Origin: Paragorgia papillata
Lineage: Eukaryota > Cnidaria > Anthozoa > Scleralcyonacea > Coralliidae
DNA length: 64,000 bases
Reading direction: 5' to 3'
Assembly: GCA_035771165.1 (NCBI GenBank)
Contig: JAWNZC010000106.1
Coordinates: 124,001-188,000, forward strand
Both the position numbers and the translations under genes were made by a program. Below, in pieces: positions 9,138 through 17,683 of this stretch (the stretch's first letter is position 1; the number at the start of each line of letters is the position of its first letter). The notes beneath the pieces were generated by a model. It saw only the letters and a program-made list of their open reading frames with translations. It did not search any database and was not told the DNA's origin.

Positions 9138-11112
9138 TCAATAAATATTGACAAGAGACTTTTTCAGTTTTGATACTGAAAGATGTTTTAATTTTTCATC
9201 AAGGGAATTCCATAATTTCGGTCCTTGAAATTTAATATTAAAGAGACCATAATTTGTTCGTACCAAAGGAAGGGAATAAGTGGACTTAGAGGAGTGTCGA
9301 GTATTATAGCCATGGATTTGTTTTACTGGTTTGAAAAAACAGTCCAAAACAGGTGGTAGAGTATTGTTGTGAAATTTATGCATGAAAACTGCTAAATAAA
9401 GGCTGTTTAAATCTGGTAATTTTATTATTTTAGATTTTTTGAATAAAGGGCTTGAATGTTCATCGTATTTAGAAAAAGTTACAATTCTCAAAGCTTTCTT
9501 TTGCAAAATTTGAAGAGGAGTCAAAATTGTAGGTGATGTAGATCCCAAGCAATTATTCCATAAGTTAAAAACGGATAAATAAGAGCATAATAAAGATTAG
9601 TTAGTGTCTTTAGATTAACGTAGTAGCGAATTTTAGATAAAAGTCCAATGCTTCTTCTTAATTTACCACAAATATAACTAACATGGGTTTTCCAATTTAA
9701 ATTCGAATCTATAAATATGCCAAGATATTTTATAGATTCCTTCTGTTTAATCTCTAGATTATCTATTTTCAATACAACTGATTGCGTCAAATGTTTTTGC
9801 CGAGAAGGGAATAGAACAAAATTAGATTTATCGATATTTAATGAAAGTTTATTTGCACACAACCATATGAAGATTTTACCCAATTCCCTATTTAGAAATG
9901 TTTCCAAGGTTAATAAATCTGTATGAGCATAAAATAAATTAGAATCGTCAGCAAAAAGGTGTAGATCAAGTGATGTACATCTTTGAAAATCATTTATATA
10001 AATTAAGAATAGGAGAGGGCCAAGGACTGATCCTTGGGGAACCCCACAAGTAGTAAACTGAATACTAGATGTTTCACTACCAATGGATACTAGCTGTTTT
10101 CTACCACTTAAATACGATTCAAACCATTCTTTTGCAATTCCTCTTAACGTAACTTATTTAGAAGAATTTTATGATTTACCGTGTCAAAAGCTTTACTAAA
10201 GTCCAGAAATATACCACAGGAAAATTTGCTTTGATGTATAGCATCTTGTCGACTATGCTAAGAATGGCATGATCCGTAGAGTGGTTTGTTCTAAATCCAA
10301 ATTGTTTCTCGTGTAGGATTTCATTTTTTTCTATGTAATTCATCAAACGACTCTGCATTAGTTTCTCCAAAAGTTTATTAAACACAGAAAAGAGATATAG
10401 GTCTGTAATTACTTAAGCATTGACGAGATCCTTTTTTGAACATAGTGATAACTCTAGCCAGTTTAAACTTGTCCAGAACTATTCCACTGCTAAAAGAATA
10501 ATTAAATAAAATCTCCAAAGGTCCGGATACAAATGTTTTAATTAATTTTAAAATATTTGTTGGAATACTGTATGGTCCTGTTGACCTTTTTCATTCAATT
10601 TTGATATTTCGCACTCAATTTCCAGAGACATTGTTCGTGACAAATAAAAGCTATTGCACATTGAGGCTGGTAAATAACTGCTTGAAGATCTATCAACACA
10701 AGGAATTGATCGAGCAAGCTCATAGCCAACACTGGTAAAGTAATCATTGAAAGCATTGGCAATGGACTTGGGATCAGTTAAATCATTGTTGTTTAAAATT
10801 ATTTTTGATGGCATGTGTTTGTCACTGGGTTTTAGGGTAATAATTTGTTTAATTCCATTCCACATTTTTTTACTGTCTTTGATGTTCAAAGAGAAATAAT
10901 TATTATAATAATTTTTCTTGTTAATTTTGCATAAATGATTAATTTTATTTCTATATAATTTGAACTTATTATAATAATAAATTGTATTGGTTCTAATGTA
11001 TTTTTTGTACAAGCTATTTTTTATTCTAATGGACTGTTTTATGCCAGGAGTTATCCAAGATTTAGATTTGTATTTTAATTCTCGTTTTGAACTAAAACTA
11101 ACCTTATTTATA
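9138..11112 (-). pseudogene. LINE ORF2 reverse transcriptase and C-terminal domain
   Basis: From high to low coordinates: the pre-RT linker (SKSWITPGIKQSIRIKNSLY, about 11030-11060), RT palm start FNKLLEKLMQSRLMNYIEK with HEKQFGFRTNHSTDHA (10290-10385), GVPQGSVLGPLLFLIYINDF (about 9990-10062) and FADDSNLFYAH (about 9920-9952, catalytic Asp pair). These are followed by NKLSLNIDKSNF, IKYLGIFIDSNLNWKTHV, LQKKALRIVTFS and the C-terminal LPLVRTNYGLFNIKF. It copies the element RNA into DNA at a nick. The frame breaks near 10175, 10395-10545 and 9525, so no full-length product is possible. Confidence 0.85.
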
Positions 11113-11272
11113 CTGGACAACTCTATCAGTTATATATCTAAACTGTTATCCTTAGAGGTCCAGTAAGGGCTCACCTCATTGGTCCAGTGTTACTACAGGA
11201 GGAAACCGGAGTACCCGGAGGAAACCTGTGGTGTTTGGTAGAGTCAAACTGGAAGCACACTTGGTTCACAGG
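11113..11272. mobile_element. Small SINE-like or other insertion inside LINE ORF2 (about 160 bp)
   Basis: The LINE protein runs KKISQTIDLHIPVN up to about 11273 and resumes KVSFSSKRELKYKSK at about 11112. The bases between do not fit and contain, on the minus strand, GTTTCCTCCGGGTACTCCGG followed by TTTCCTCCTG. I know that motif as part of widely dispersed short repeats in marine animals. I see no clear flanking duplication. The exact family is not known to me. Confidence 0.5.
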
Positions 11273-12299
11273 AATATGTAAATCAATTGTCTGAGAGATT
11301 TTTTTCATAAAGAGAGTCGAATAATATATTTGGATCATTAATGGAAGGCATAATTTCATTCCAATTTATTGATTCAAAATCCTTAATCAGATGAAATTCA
11401 TTAAATTTAGAAAAGTCTCTTTTATAGACCCTAATATTTTTGGGTAAACAGGAATATCTATCGATGATTAAAAATTTTGGAAGATGATCTGTCAAATCAT
11501 AAACAATGTTGCCACTTATTGACAAATGTTCAACGGAATTAAAGAAGGTGTTATCTATCAAAGTAGCGGAATGATCCGTAATCCTAGTAGGTTGCAAAAT
11601 ATGGGGTAGAAAGTGAGAAGAAAGTAAAAAAATTGTCAGTATCAGAATGCGATTCAAATTTCAGGAGGTCAAGATTGAAATCTCCCATAATAACACAATA
11701 TTTATGTCCTTGTTAATATCAACAGTTTTATTGATATAATCCATGAAACAATTGATATTACCATTAGGGTGCCTGTAAATGACACCACAGATCATATTTC
11801 GTTGAGTCTTATTTTCTATTTCAATCCATAAAGATTAAAAATCATCTTTGATAGATAATGATAAGTCAGAGCGAGTTGTATAGCTACATTCATTGTGAAT
11901 GAAAAAACCCACTCCACCAGCATTTGACAGAGTCGGTTGTGACAAGAAATGATAACTTGGCAGATCATTATTTATGAGTTGCTCCTGATTTACCTTAAAT
12001 TTAGTTTCTGTTTAACCAATAACAGAAAAAATATGATTGATGTCAGAGAGCATATTTACTAAATTATCATGATTTTTGGATAGGCTTCGTATATTACAAT
12101 GCAATAAAGAAAAGGAATGTTTTCTAGAATGGTGCTTGAATATTTCATTGTTGTTATGAAATTCACTTGGACTATAATAATTAAAATTGATTTCTGAAGG
12201 CATACTGTAATCTATATCTGAAACTGTTAGATGAGGAATTTTTGTAGTAGTGGACATAATGTCCAAACGTGGCAGAGTCAAATTGAAAGTTACAATCAT
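11273..12299 (-). pseudogene. LINE ORF2 apurinic-type endonuclease domain
   Basis: It starts with a short leader (MIVTFNLTLPRLDIMS at 12299). FSLLHCNIRSLSKN comes next, the usual LINE endonuclease opening 'l..l..NirSl'. After an in-frame TAA at 12012-12014 there is TETKF, then GGVGFFIHNE and GVIYRHPNGN. A second stop is near 11835. After a frameshift GDFNLDLL appears near 11670, then RITDHSATLIDNTFFN and DHLPKFLIID. The GDFN and DH residues belong to the catalytic set of this nuclease family. It nicks target DNA to prime reverse transcription. This copy is inactive because of two stops and one shift. Confidence 0.8.
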
Positions 12300-12340
12300 G
12301 AAGAATGTCTACACCTGTATTAGTCACAGAACACATGATG

Positions 12341-12655
12341 TTATCTTGCAAGTTGATCTAAGACTTGGAGAGATGGTATATGTATTGCTGAAGTGTGCTC
12401 ATCTTTTCTCATGTAGATTTTACCCATATTCGTCCATATAGATTTGAATCCCTTCTCCTTCTTCGCTTGAAGGCAATGATGGAATAATTCCTTATTTTTA
12501 GTAGTAAGACTCTCAGCAATATAAATTTTACTGGTGAGATTGTATCCAAGGTCTTCCAAAGTTATGTTTCTTAGCAGTCTTCTTGCATGGTAATATTTGT
12601 CTCGACTTATAAATTTCACATAATTGGACATGCGGTATTTGTCGCTCCACTGACG
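12341..12655 (-). pseudogene. LINE ORF1 protein, C-terminal fragment
   Basis: The fragment is KYRMSNYVKFISRDKYYHAR, then NLTSKIYIAESLTTKNKELF and KSIWTNMGKIYMRKDE. This is the C-terminal nucleic-acid-binding part of many LINE ORF1 proteins ('...vkf..R..r...y..r..L......iyinE.Lt..n..L.......k....k.vWt..Gki..rk'). It normally coats element RNA as a chaperone. The N-terminal coiled coil and RRM are missing because the element is 5'-truncated. The stop and the ORF2 start are about 40 bases apart, typical for a two-ORF LINE. Confidence 0.7.
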
Positions 12656-12681
12656 CTGCTAGATGCTCTTCGGGGAAGGCG

Positions 12682-12688
12682 AATACCA
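12682..12688 (+). repeat. Right target-site duplication of LINE insertion
   Basis: AATACCA is identical to 8885-8891 and marks the 5' boundary of the inserted LINE. Confidence 0.75.
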
Positions 12689-13146
12689 CGTCCAGAGCTG
12701 TTCCGTAAATGGAAACATCTTGAGCGCGTGGCCGAGCAAGTACCCCCGTATATGAAAGATGTTAAGATTGGTTTTTCATAGGAACAAATTGTCCGAAGGC
12801 TATCGAACCTAAAGACTTCGTCGCCAGCAAGAATGGAGGTCCTTTCGCTGTTTTAACCTTTGCGGGTTGGACAATCGTCGGACCACTTCATATGACTGTA
12901 GACTGTCATAGGATAACTGTTCAAGAGGTGGGATCAGACAAGCTCTCAGAACATCACTTCATGGTTGAGAAGTCTGTTAAAGAAATGGTGACACCGGAAG
13001 CATTAAACAAAATGTTCGAGCTAGAATTTAACGAGCAACATGGCGATAAGAAGCAACATTCCCAAGAAGACAAGCATTTCCTTGAGAAAATTCAGTATGG
13101 GACAAGATACGTAAATGGTCATTATGAAATGCCACTTCCATTCCGA
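12682..13146 (+). pseudogene. BEL/Pao pol, continuation after LINE (protease end to start of RT)
   Basis: The reading resumes IPRPELFRKWKHLERVAEQV. After a frameshift at the TAG near 12779 come IGTNCPKAIEPKDFVASKNG and FAVLTFAGWTIVGPLHMT, the standard BEL pattern '..lLIG.d.p....p.ev......g.pyA..T.LGW.i.Gp'. From 12892 the frame continues to DKHFLEKIQYGTRYVNGHYE and MPLPFRS, the segment just before the RT domain. After FRS the sequence turns into minus-strand DIRS-like RNase H code, so the pol gene is cut off at about 13146. Confidence 0.75.
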
Positions 13147-13655
13147 TCTCTCTCCACGTTGAACTTCCTTGACTTTCAGCTTCTGACCAACTTCCAATAG
13201 CAGAATGCTCACCAACTTTAACTGCATACCCACCCCATCCCGTATCGCTGGCATCTGAGTAAGTCAGAACATCAATTTTTGGACTGGGGGACCAAAAGGG
13301 ATAGCCATCTGTCGAAATTCTCCATCCAGAACTTAACTTCCTGTTGTGCTTCGGCTGATAGGAGGAACACTTTATCCCAAGATGGAGCTTGAAGAATCTC
13401 ACGATATAGACCTCTTGTCCAGAGACGCGCCACTGGGCCAATGGCAAGACCCATTGACACCAGGAGACCAGTGAACTGAGAAAGGGATCGAGCCGATGAA
13501 GTGAAATCTCTTGCTACCACATTCTGAAGTGCCTTCTGAAGAGAATCTACTCTTCGCTGGGGAACACGAAATGCACCTGATTGTAGGTCCATAACAAACC
13601 CCAATAGCTCACCTGACTGCCTTGGTTCCCACTGACATTTATCCTTATGAGCCAC
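13147..13655 (-). pseudogene. DIRS-like RNase H region (truncated)
   Basis: One frame reads HKDKCQWEPRQSGELLGFVM and RVDSLQKALQNVV, then LSQFTGLLVSMGLAIGPVAR, AQQEVKFWMEN and a stop. After a shift near 13310, ending in LTYSDASDTGWGGYAVKVGE and SSTWRE, the second frame supplies the RNase H fold start with its first catalytic Asp (SDAS). RNase H degrades the RNA template during reverse transcription. The domain ends after STWRE (the Glu may be the second catalytic residue), and the sequence then changes to BEL pol on the other strand. Confidence 0.75.
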
Positions 13656-13684
13656 AAAGCCACTTTTTGCAATGTCTTGCTGTA

Positions 13685-14360
13685 CTAGGTTGATGTCTGC
13701 TCGGCTTCCTCCAAGCTACTCTCAGCCCCGGCTCCATCGTCCAGGTAAGTAAACAATCTAAAACCTTTCTCTCTCCAGTGCTTGACTAAAGCTTTTTGCA
13801 CCTTAGAAAAGACATATGGACCAGTTGACAGACCAAATGGAAGGACTGTGAATTTATAGAATTTTTTACAACCATTCACCTCCCAAGAACAACCCAGAAA
13901 TTGTGTATGGTGTGGAAAAATCTCTATATGATGGTATCCACTGGTATAGTCAAACTTAAAAAACCAATCCCCCTTTTTAAATAAATTGGCAGCAGTTCTT
14001 ATATCTTCATACCGGAACTTACATGACCGAAGATGCTTGTTAACATACTGGAGGTCCAGAATCAGCCTTGGTTTTCCTGAGCTTCTATAAGCCACCCCCA
14101 ATGGATTACAGACCATCAATTCATGTGCCTTCACCTCCACCAATGCTTCGGATAACAATAACTTCTTTAGTTACCATTTCTGACTCCTTTAAAGCACTTT
14201 TGTGATTGGGTAAATCCATACGCTTAGGCATCTCTACAAATGGTAAATAGTAACCTTCCCGAATTATTTCCAACAGCCACCGGTTAGCCCCAATGCTCTG
14301 CCAGAATGCAATGTTCTCTCTGAGTTGTCCTTTGACTTTTGTACACGAGTTTACATCCAA
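13685..14360 (-). pseudogene. DIRS-like reverse transcriptase
   Basis: The upstream part (14121-14360) reads KGQLRENIAFWQSIGANRWL, then REGYYLPFVEMPK and NHKSALKESEMVTKEV, the conserved lead-in to this RT group. A shift near 14150 joins it to VCNPLGVAYRSSGKPRLILD, VNKHLRSCKFRYEDI, FFKFDYTSGYHHIEIFPHH, TVLPFGLSTGPYVFSK and LFTYLDDGAG. The catalytic triad is visible as FDYTSGYH and YLDD. The domain order and motifs are complete, so it would be recognised by a simple profile search. A stop after the EEAEQTS segment separates it from the RNase H piece. Confidence 0.85.
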
Positions 14361-14403
14361 GCTTTCAACATTAACATAAGGAACAACATTTGAACATTCA
14401 ACA

Positions 14404-15198
14404 TCAACAGCTTTGTGTCTGTGTCTTTGTGTCTTGATACCGAGCTGGTATCCCGTGCCGTACTTTTTGCTCTGATTGTGATCTGCCAGCCCAGGTAAAC
14501 GGTCTTTTTGACTTGATTGGAGGCACCACTCTCTTTTTCTTTTCCTCTCTAATGCGCTTGCTCTCCTTTACTGCCTTTTTAATTCGCTTCTCGTCGTCAG
14601 CGTTGGTGGCAAGAGGCTCAGCTGTGTAGCACTCGACCGTATCCCAGCCGAACTTTTCGGCTAATAATATATGTTTATTGCGGTCTTTTAGTAAGCTCTT
14701 ACCTTCATTCAATGCCACCGTCCTTTGCTCGTCGTCATTTGTTGCTAGCGCTGCGTCGATCTTCTCTACAACGCTGTTGTTCAAGTTATACTGTTTCTTG
14801 TTTCCCACATAACGAAAGACAGGCTCGGATACTCGTTCGCTTTGTTGTGTTGTCGCTCGACCTCGTTCGATGTCATTTTGGAGACGCTTTAACTCCTTCA
14901 CATTATTCTTCTGTTGTTTTAACAGTTCCTTGGCCCATTGAGGAGGTTCAGATGGCGAACGTGAACGACTGTGGGACTTCGAACGACTGTGGGACTTTGA
15001 ACGACTGTCGGACATTGAACGACTGTGGGACTTTGCTTTCTTCTTTCCGCTTGAATGGCGAGAACTATTTCCATACTGGTCGTCGCTTGCTTCGCGCGAT
15101 CGATCTCCCGGACTCTCGTTGTATGGAGCTAGGCGGCGTAAAGCCCTAGCACTGGATTCTGGATGGGAAGAATTCCTTTGGCATAACGGAATAATCAC
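14404..15198 (-). CDS. Gag-like SR-rich protein of the DIRS-like element (264 aa)
   Basis: A 264-codon frame is open without interruption. Residues about 45-85 are an Arg/Ser dipeptide region (SHSRSKSHSRSKSHSRSRS), followed by PPQWAKELLKQQKNNVKELK (coiled coil), an Asn/Glu-rich helix (KIDAALATNDDEQRTVALNE) and a basic tail (KRIKKAVKESKRIREEKKKR). This organisation is usual for the first ORF of cnidarian and fish DIRS-like elements; it probably binds element RNA. The frame opens with GTG after a TAA, so the true ATG is uncertain. An AGTAAGTG just upstream on this strand is a good splice-donor lookalike. The open frame contrasts with the broken pol next to it. Confidence 0.65.
   Translation of the reverse strand: MIIPLCQRNSSHPESSARALRRLAPYNESPGDRSREASDDQYGNSSRHSSGKKKAKSHSRSMSDSRSKSHSRSKSHSRSRSPSEPPQWAKELLKQQKNNVKELKRLQNDIERGRATTQQSERVSEPVFRYVGNKKQYNLNNSVVEKIDAALATNDDEQRTVALNEGKSLLKDRNKHILLAEKFGWDTVECYTAEPLATNADDEKRIKKAVKESKRIREEKKKRVVPPIKSKRPFTWAGRSQSEQKVRHGIPARYQDTKTQTQSC
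14954..15030 (-). repeat. 18-bp tandem repeat encoding RSKSHS
   Basis: Four imperfect tandem copies of CGAACGACTGTGGGACTT (plus-strand sense) encode the repeated Ser-Arg-Lys-Ser-His-Ser unit of the gag-like ORF. 18 bp is a multiple of 3, so copy-number changes keep the frame. Confidence 0.8.
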
Positions 15199-15200
15199 TT

Positions 15201-15864
15201 ACTCGATAAAAATAGAACGATTTTCGAAAACAATTCACGCTTCGAAAAACACAGGTCAGGCCATTGCAAGGCAACAACAAAAAGTGTCCGTTAGTACCTG
15301 GAACCCACCCTTGACCCAGTCCCCCAGCAGCACGTGAGAAACACATCTTCTGCCTCTTTCGTATCTCAGCCAGCAGAAAATAACACCTTGTTGTTTTAAG
15401 AATATATATAATTGCGCCGTGAGTACATAAAGCAGTCAGAATAATAAAAAAGTGCTTAACATGTTCTCAAAAATCATTAAATGTTGAATAATATAGCAAT
15501 TCATCACATAACTACTGAGATTTTAAGTATCGAGCAATATTTAGTATACTGTTTACTTCATAAACTATACATCAAAGCCCAAGGTGTCAGTACATTTCGA
15601 TTGAAACTTTGCTCTAGTCACTTTAACACATTCTTCTACCTTATAATACCTAATGTGTTCGTAATTTACCAATACTCTCATTGTTATTTAGGTGTAATTT
15701 CGTCTGGTAGTTAATTCTGCTACTACAACAGATCTAGAATGCAAACAATCCATTCAAGTGCAGTGCAACAAACATTGTTCTTTGAAAACAGTTTTAAAAC
15801 CAAGACGGTTTGGTGAAGCAAACTCCAAATAACACATTGGAAGGTACTATATACAAATAAACTA
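15201..15864. other. No supportable gene; possible leader of the DIRS-like element
   Basis: The part up to about 15400 may be the 5' leader of the minus-strand DIRS-like element. I find no terminal repeat. The remainder is AT-rich with short frames only (a 77-residue plus-strand frame at 15481 has no motif). Confidence 0.4.
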
Positions 15865-16341
15865 TTAAAAGAAATCGACAGAAATTTCAAACATTGACTC
15901 CGTGTGATTATTCCACGGTCTTCTTTTTTTTACACCAGTGTCTTTTACTTCGTACAGATACTTTAATGGACAGCTAAACAGAACAGATATAGAAAGAATA
16001 TTTGGCGAGTCGTCAATTTCCTTCGGCTCGACCATTGTCTCTGAAGTTTTTTGAGAGTCTCTTTGATTTTGTAATTTCAACGCCTCTCCCGCTTCGTTGA
16101 ACTCTATCGAGATTCGCTCGTCGACGTTTGTCCTGGTCTCTTCGTAGCACGATCTCCATTGCTCATCATCTGTTAGGCAACTATGTTGTTTCTGACTAGG
16201 ATGGTTAGTCCTACAACCGTAGCACTTTTCACGACAAAGCTTCGAATATTCTTCCCACAAAGTTTCATTGTAAATAGCCTCAAACATTGAAAACATGTAA
16301 ACCCTCCATTTCTGCGATCTTCCTTCAACAACAAGCAGCAA
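15865..16341 (-). CDS. Hypothetical protein with CYGC...NHPSQKQHSC motif (158 aa)
   Basis: This is an open frame on the minus strand. It can be extended upstream without a stop to about 16410, adding a further Cys-rich stretch (KTCSGKKSCNHRECVASRCF), so the given start is conservative. The core IYNETLWEEYSKL is followed by CREKCYGCRTNHPSQKQHSC, a tight Cys4/His2 cluster that probably binds one or two zinc ions. EQWRSCYEET comes next, then a polar linker. I recall small uncharacterised cnidarian proteins with this 'CYGC..NHPSQ..H.C' signature in many copies. Function is unknown; the multi-copy habit suggests mobile-element ancestry. It is the only uninterrupted minus-strand ORF in this part of the window besides the DIRS gag and the HIRAN ORF. 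Confidence 0.55.
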   Translation of the reverse strand: MLLVVEGRSQKWRVYMFSMFEAIYNETLWEEYSKLCREKCYGCRTNHPSQKQHSCLTDDEQWRSCYEETRTNVDERISIEFNEAGEALKLQNQRDSQKTSETMVEPKEIDDSPNILSISVLFSCPLKYLYEVKDTGVKKRRPWNNHTESMFEISVDFF

Positions 16342-16410
16342 TCGAATAAAGCAGCGCGATGCTACACATTCTCTATGGTTACAACTCTTCTTGCCCGAAC
16401 ATGTCTTAAT

Positions 16411-16799
16411 GACTTTTTAAGGACCCTCCCACACACGTGTTATGGGTCGAAATATGCAAATATTTCATCTGAGTCCATATTCGTCAAAGTGTCGTTACAA
16501 AATTCAAGTTAAACCATCTTAACTAAACACCAACACATACATCTGGTAAAAATCTTACTTACTTTTTTTTTCTTCCAAAAAATTATACACTTGACTTAAG
16601 CTTTTTTGCACACTAGACAATCTAATAAACATCGCAAGTTCGTTGTTAAATCAGTTTCATCCAAATTGACCCTTCGTCATGTTTATCACAATTATTCTTT
16701 AGTTCTTTAATCCGTCTCCAGATGTACTCGTTAAACACCAACTTGATCAAATGTTTCTCCGATAATACTTCATTTACCCATTACTCTCTAATACAGTAC
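16411..16799. other. Intergenic DNA between divergent genes
   Basis: AT-rich with no open frame of note. It lies between the minus-strand CYGC ORF and the plus-strand multi-exon gene, so it may hold both promoters. I see no convincing TATA box. Confidence 0.4.
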
Positions 16800-16881
16800 A
16801 TTTCAGGCGGTGTGCGCATAACGATCGCTAAGGATTCTGGTTATAGGGTTTTCAAGATGGTGGCAAAGCAGACATAATTTG
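16800..16881 (+). other. Probable 5' UTR exon of the multi-exon gene (left end approximate)
   Basis: A strong donor (TTTG|GTAAGTTT) at 16881/16882 is matched by an acceptor TTTTGGTAG at 17221-17223, just 11 bases before the ATG of the first coding exon. The segment contains CAAGATGGTGGC, close to the YY1-type AAGATGGCGGC element common near metazoan transcription starts. The 5' end is not determined. Confidence 0.45.
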
Positions 16882-17234
16882 GTAAGTTTTTGCTGTCATT
16901 TTCTGTATTACTTGTGCTATGAATCAGTAGTAATTTTACTCAGTTAGCCTTATCAGTTCATCAGAAAGACATTTCTGTATCATTTGAAAGAATAATCGTT
17001 TTCTATTGTGTTTTATTCTTACCAAACACATCTGACGCGTTTCGCTGAGTAATCTGATATCATTCTATTTAAATCTATAACTGGTTATATGTAATAGTTT
17101 GACTCTTGAGAATGGTCTTATTCTTATCTTTAAAACTTTAACTATAGTGCTTTATGTTCGCTGCCGAATGCTCCCCATCGCATGGCCCACTTTTATTGTT
17201 TTAAACTTGGTGACTTTTGGTAGGTTGAGTCAAT

Positions 17235-17544
17235 ATGGCCGCCAAGAGACCTTGTATTGTGGAAGGCAACACACCAGGCAAGCCAACTTGTAAACGTCCT
17301 GTGCAGGGGAAATCCAGAAGGAACCTGTTTGACAGTGAAACAGAAACGTTTGGAAATATTAAACAGAATGAGCCTTCAGCTGGTAAATGTGACTGGACCC
17401 TTAAAGAAAAATCAGCATTAGTCCAATATATTTGTCTGTTCTGGAAAGATGCATGGAACGATAAATGGCCAATGACCAAAGATAATGCTTTTTGGAATTC
17501 ATGTGCAAGTGCTGTAAACAATGCATATCATTCGAACAGGACAG
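17235..17544 (+). CDS. Exon 1: SANT/Myb-like DNA-binding-type domain
   Basis: The exon starts ATGGCCGCC, a good initiation context, 11 bases after a splice acceptor. It has a basic N-terminus (KPTCKRPVQGKSRRNLF), then WTLKEKSALVQYICLFWKDA and KWPMTKDNAFWNSCASAV. The Trp spacing matches a trihelix/SANT-like fold, in which helices with conserved Trp read DNA or chromatin. It ends ACAG|GTTTGT in phase 1, and the domain finishes in exon 2 (RTG|ASCRTRITKHL). Confidence 0.6.
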
Positions 17545-17683
17545 GTTTGTAAAATTTTAATAAGATTAAAATAAACAGTTTTTTTATTTTGGATGTGTGC
17601 AGTATTTGCATATGCTTTAATATTACTGTAATAAATATGTTCTGCTTTGTAATTTTCCCACTCTGATTTCTTTAATTTAAAAG

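Larger units (their letters stand above)
8892..12681 (-). mobile_element. CR1/L2-like non-LTR retrotransposon (LINE), 5'-truncated
   Basis: Minus-strand order from 12681 downwards is the ORF1 C-terminal part, an AP-type endonuclease, a reverse transcriptase with GVPQGSVLGPLLF and FADD motifs, and a C-terminal domain. A short 3' UTR follows, with AATAAA and a CTTCTT-type tail. Flanking 7-bp duplications (8885-8891, 12682-12688) define the ends. ORF1 lacks its N-terminal half, so the element is 5'-truncated, as usual for target-primed reverse transcription. In-frame stops and frameshifts in both ORFs show it is dead. The clade assignment (CR1/L2/Jockey group) rests on the RT motif style and the microsatellite-like tail in place of a poly(A). 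Confidence 0.85.
13147..15200 (-). mobile_element. DIRS-like retrotransposon remnant
   Basis: On the minus strand: an SR-rich gag-like ORF (14404-15198), pre-RT and RT (13685-14360) and an RNase H region (13147-13655). The RT style (NPLGVAYRSSGKPRLILDL, then VNKHL; FTYLDDGAG) and the RNase H opening (YSDASDTGWGGYAV) are those of DIRS/Ngaro-like or related tyrosine-recombinase elements. The tyrosine recombinase, methyltransferase-like part and terminal repeats are not visible. The RNase H region stops at STWRE exactly where BEL pol stops, so a deletion or recombination joined the two elements. Confidence 0.75.

Noticed and set aside
14712..15149. Plus-strand 145-codon frame opposite the DIRS gag-like ORF
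   Set aside because: Its NDCGTLNDCRTL repeats are the antisense reading of the 18-bp SR-coding repeat.
15481..15714. Plus-strand 77-codon frame
   Set aside because: No recognisable motif and no good context; length is within chance for AT-rich DNA.
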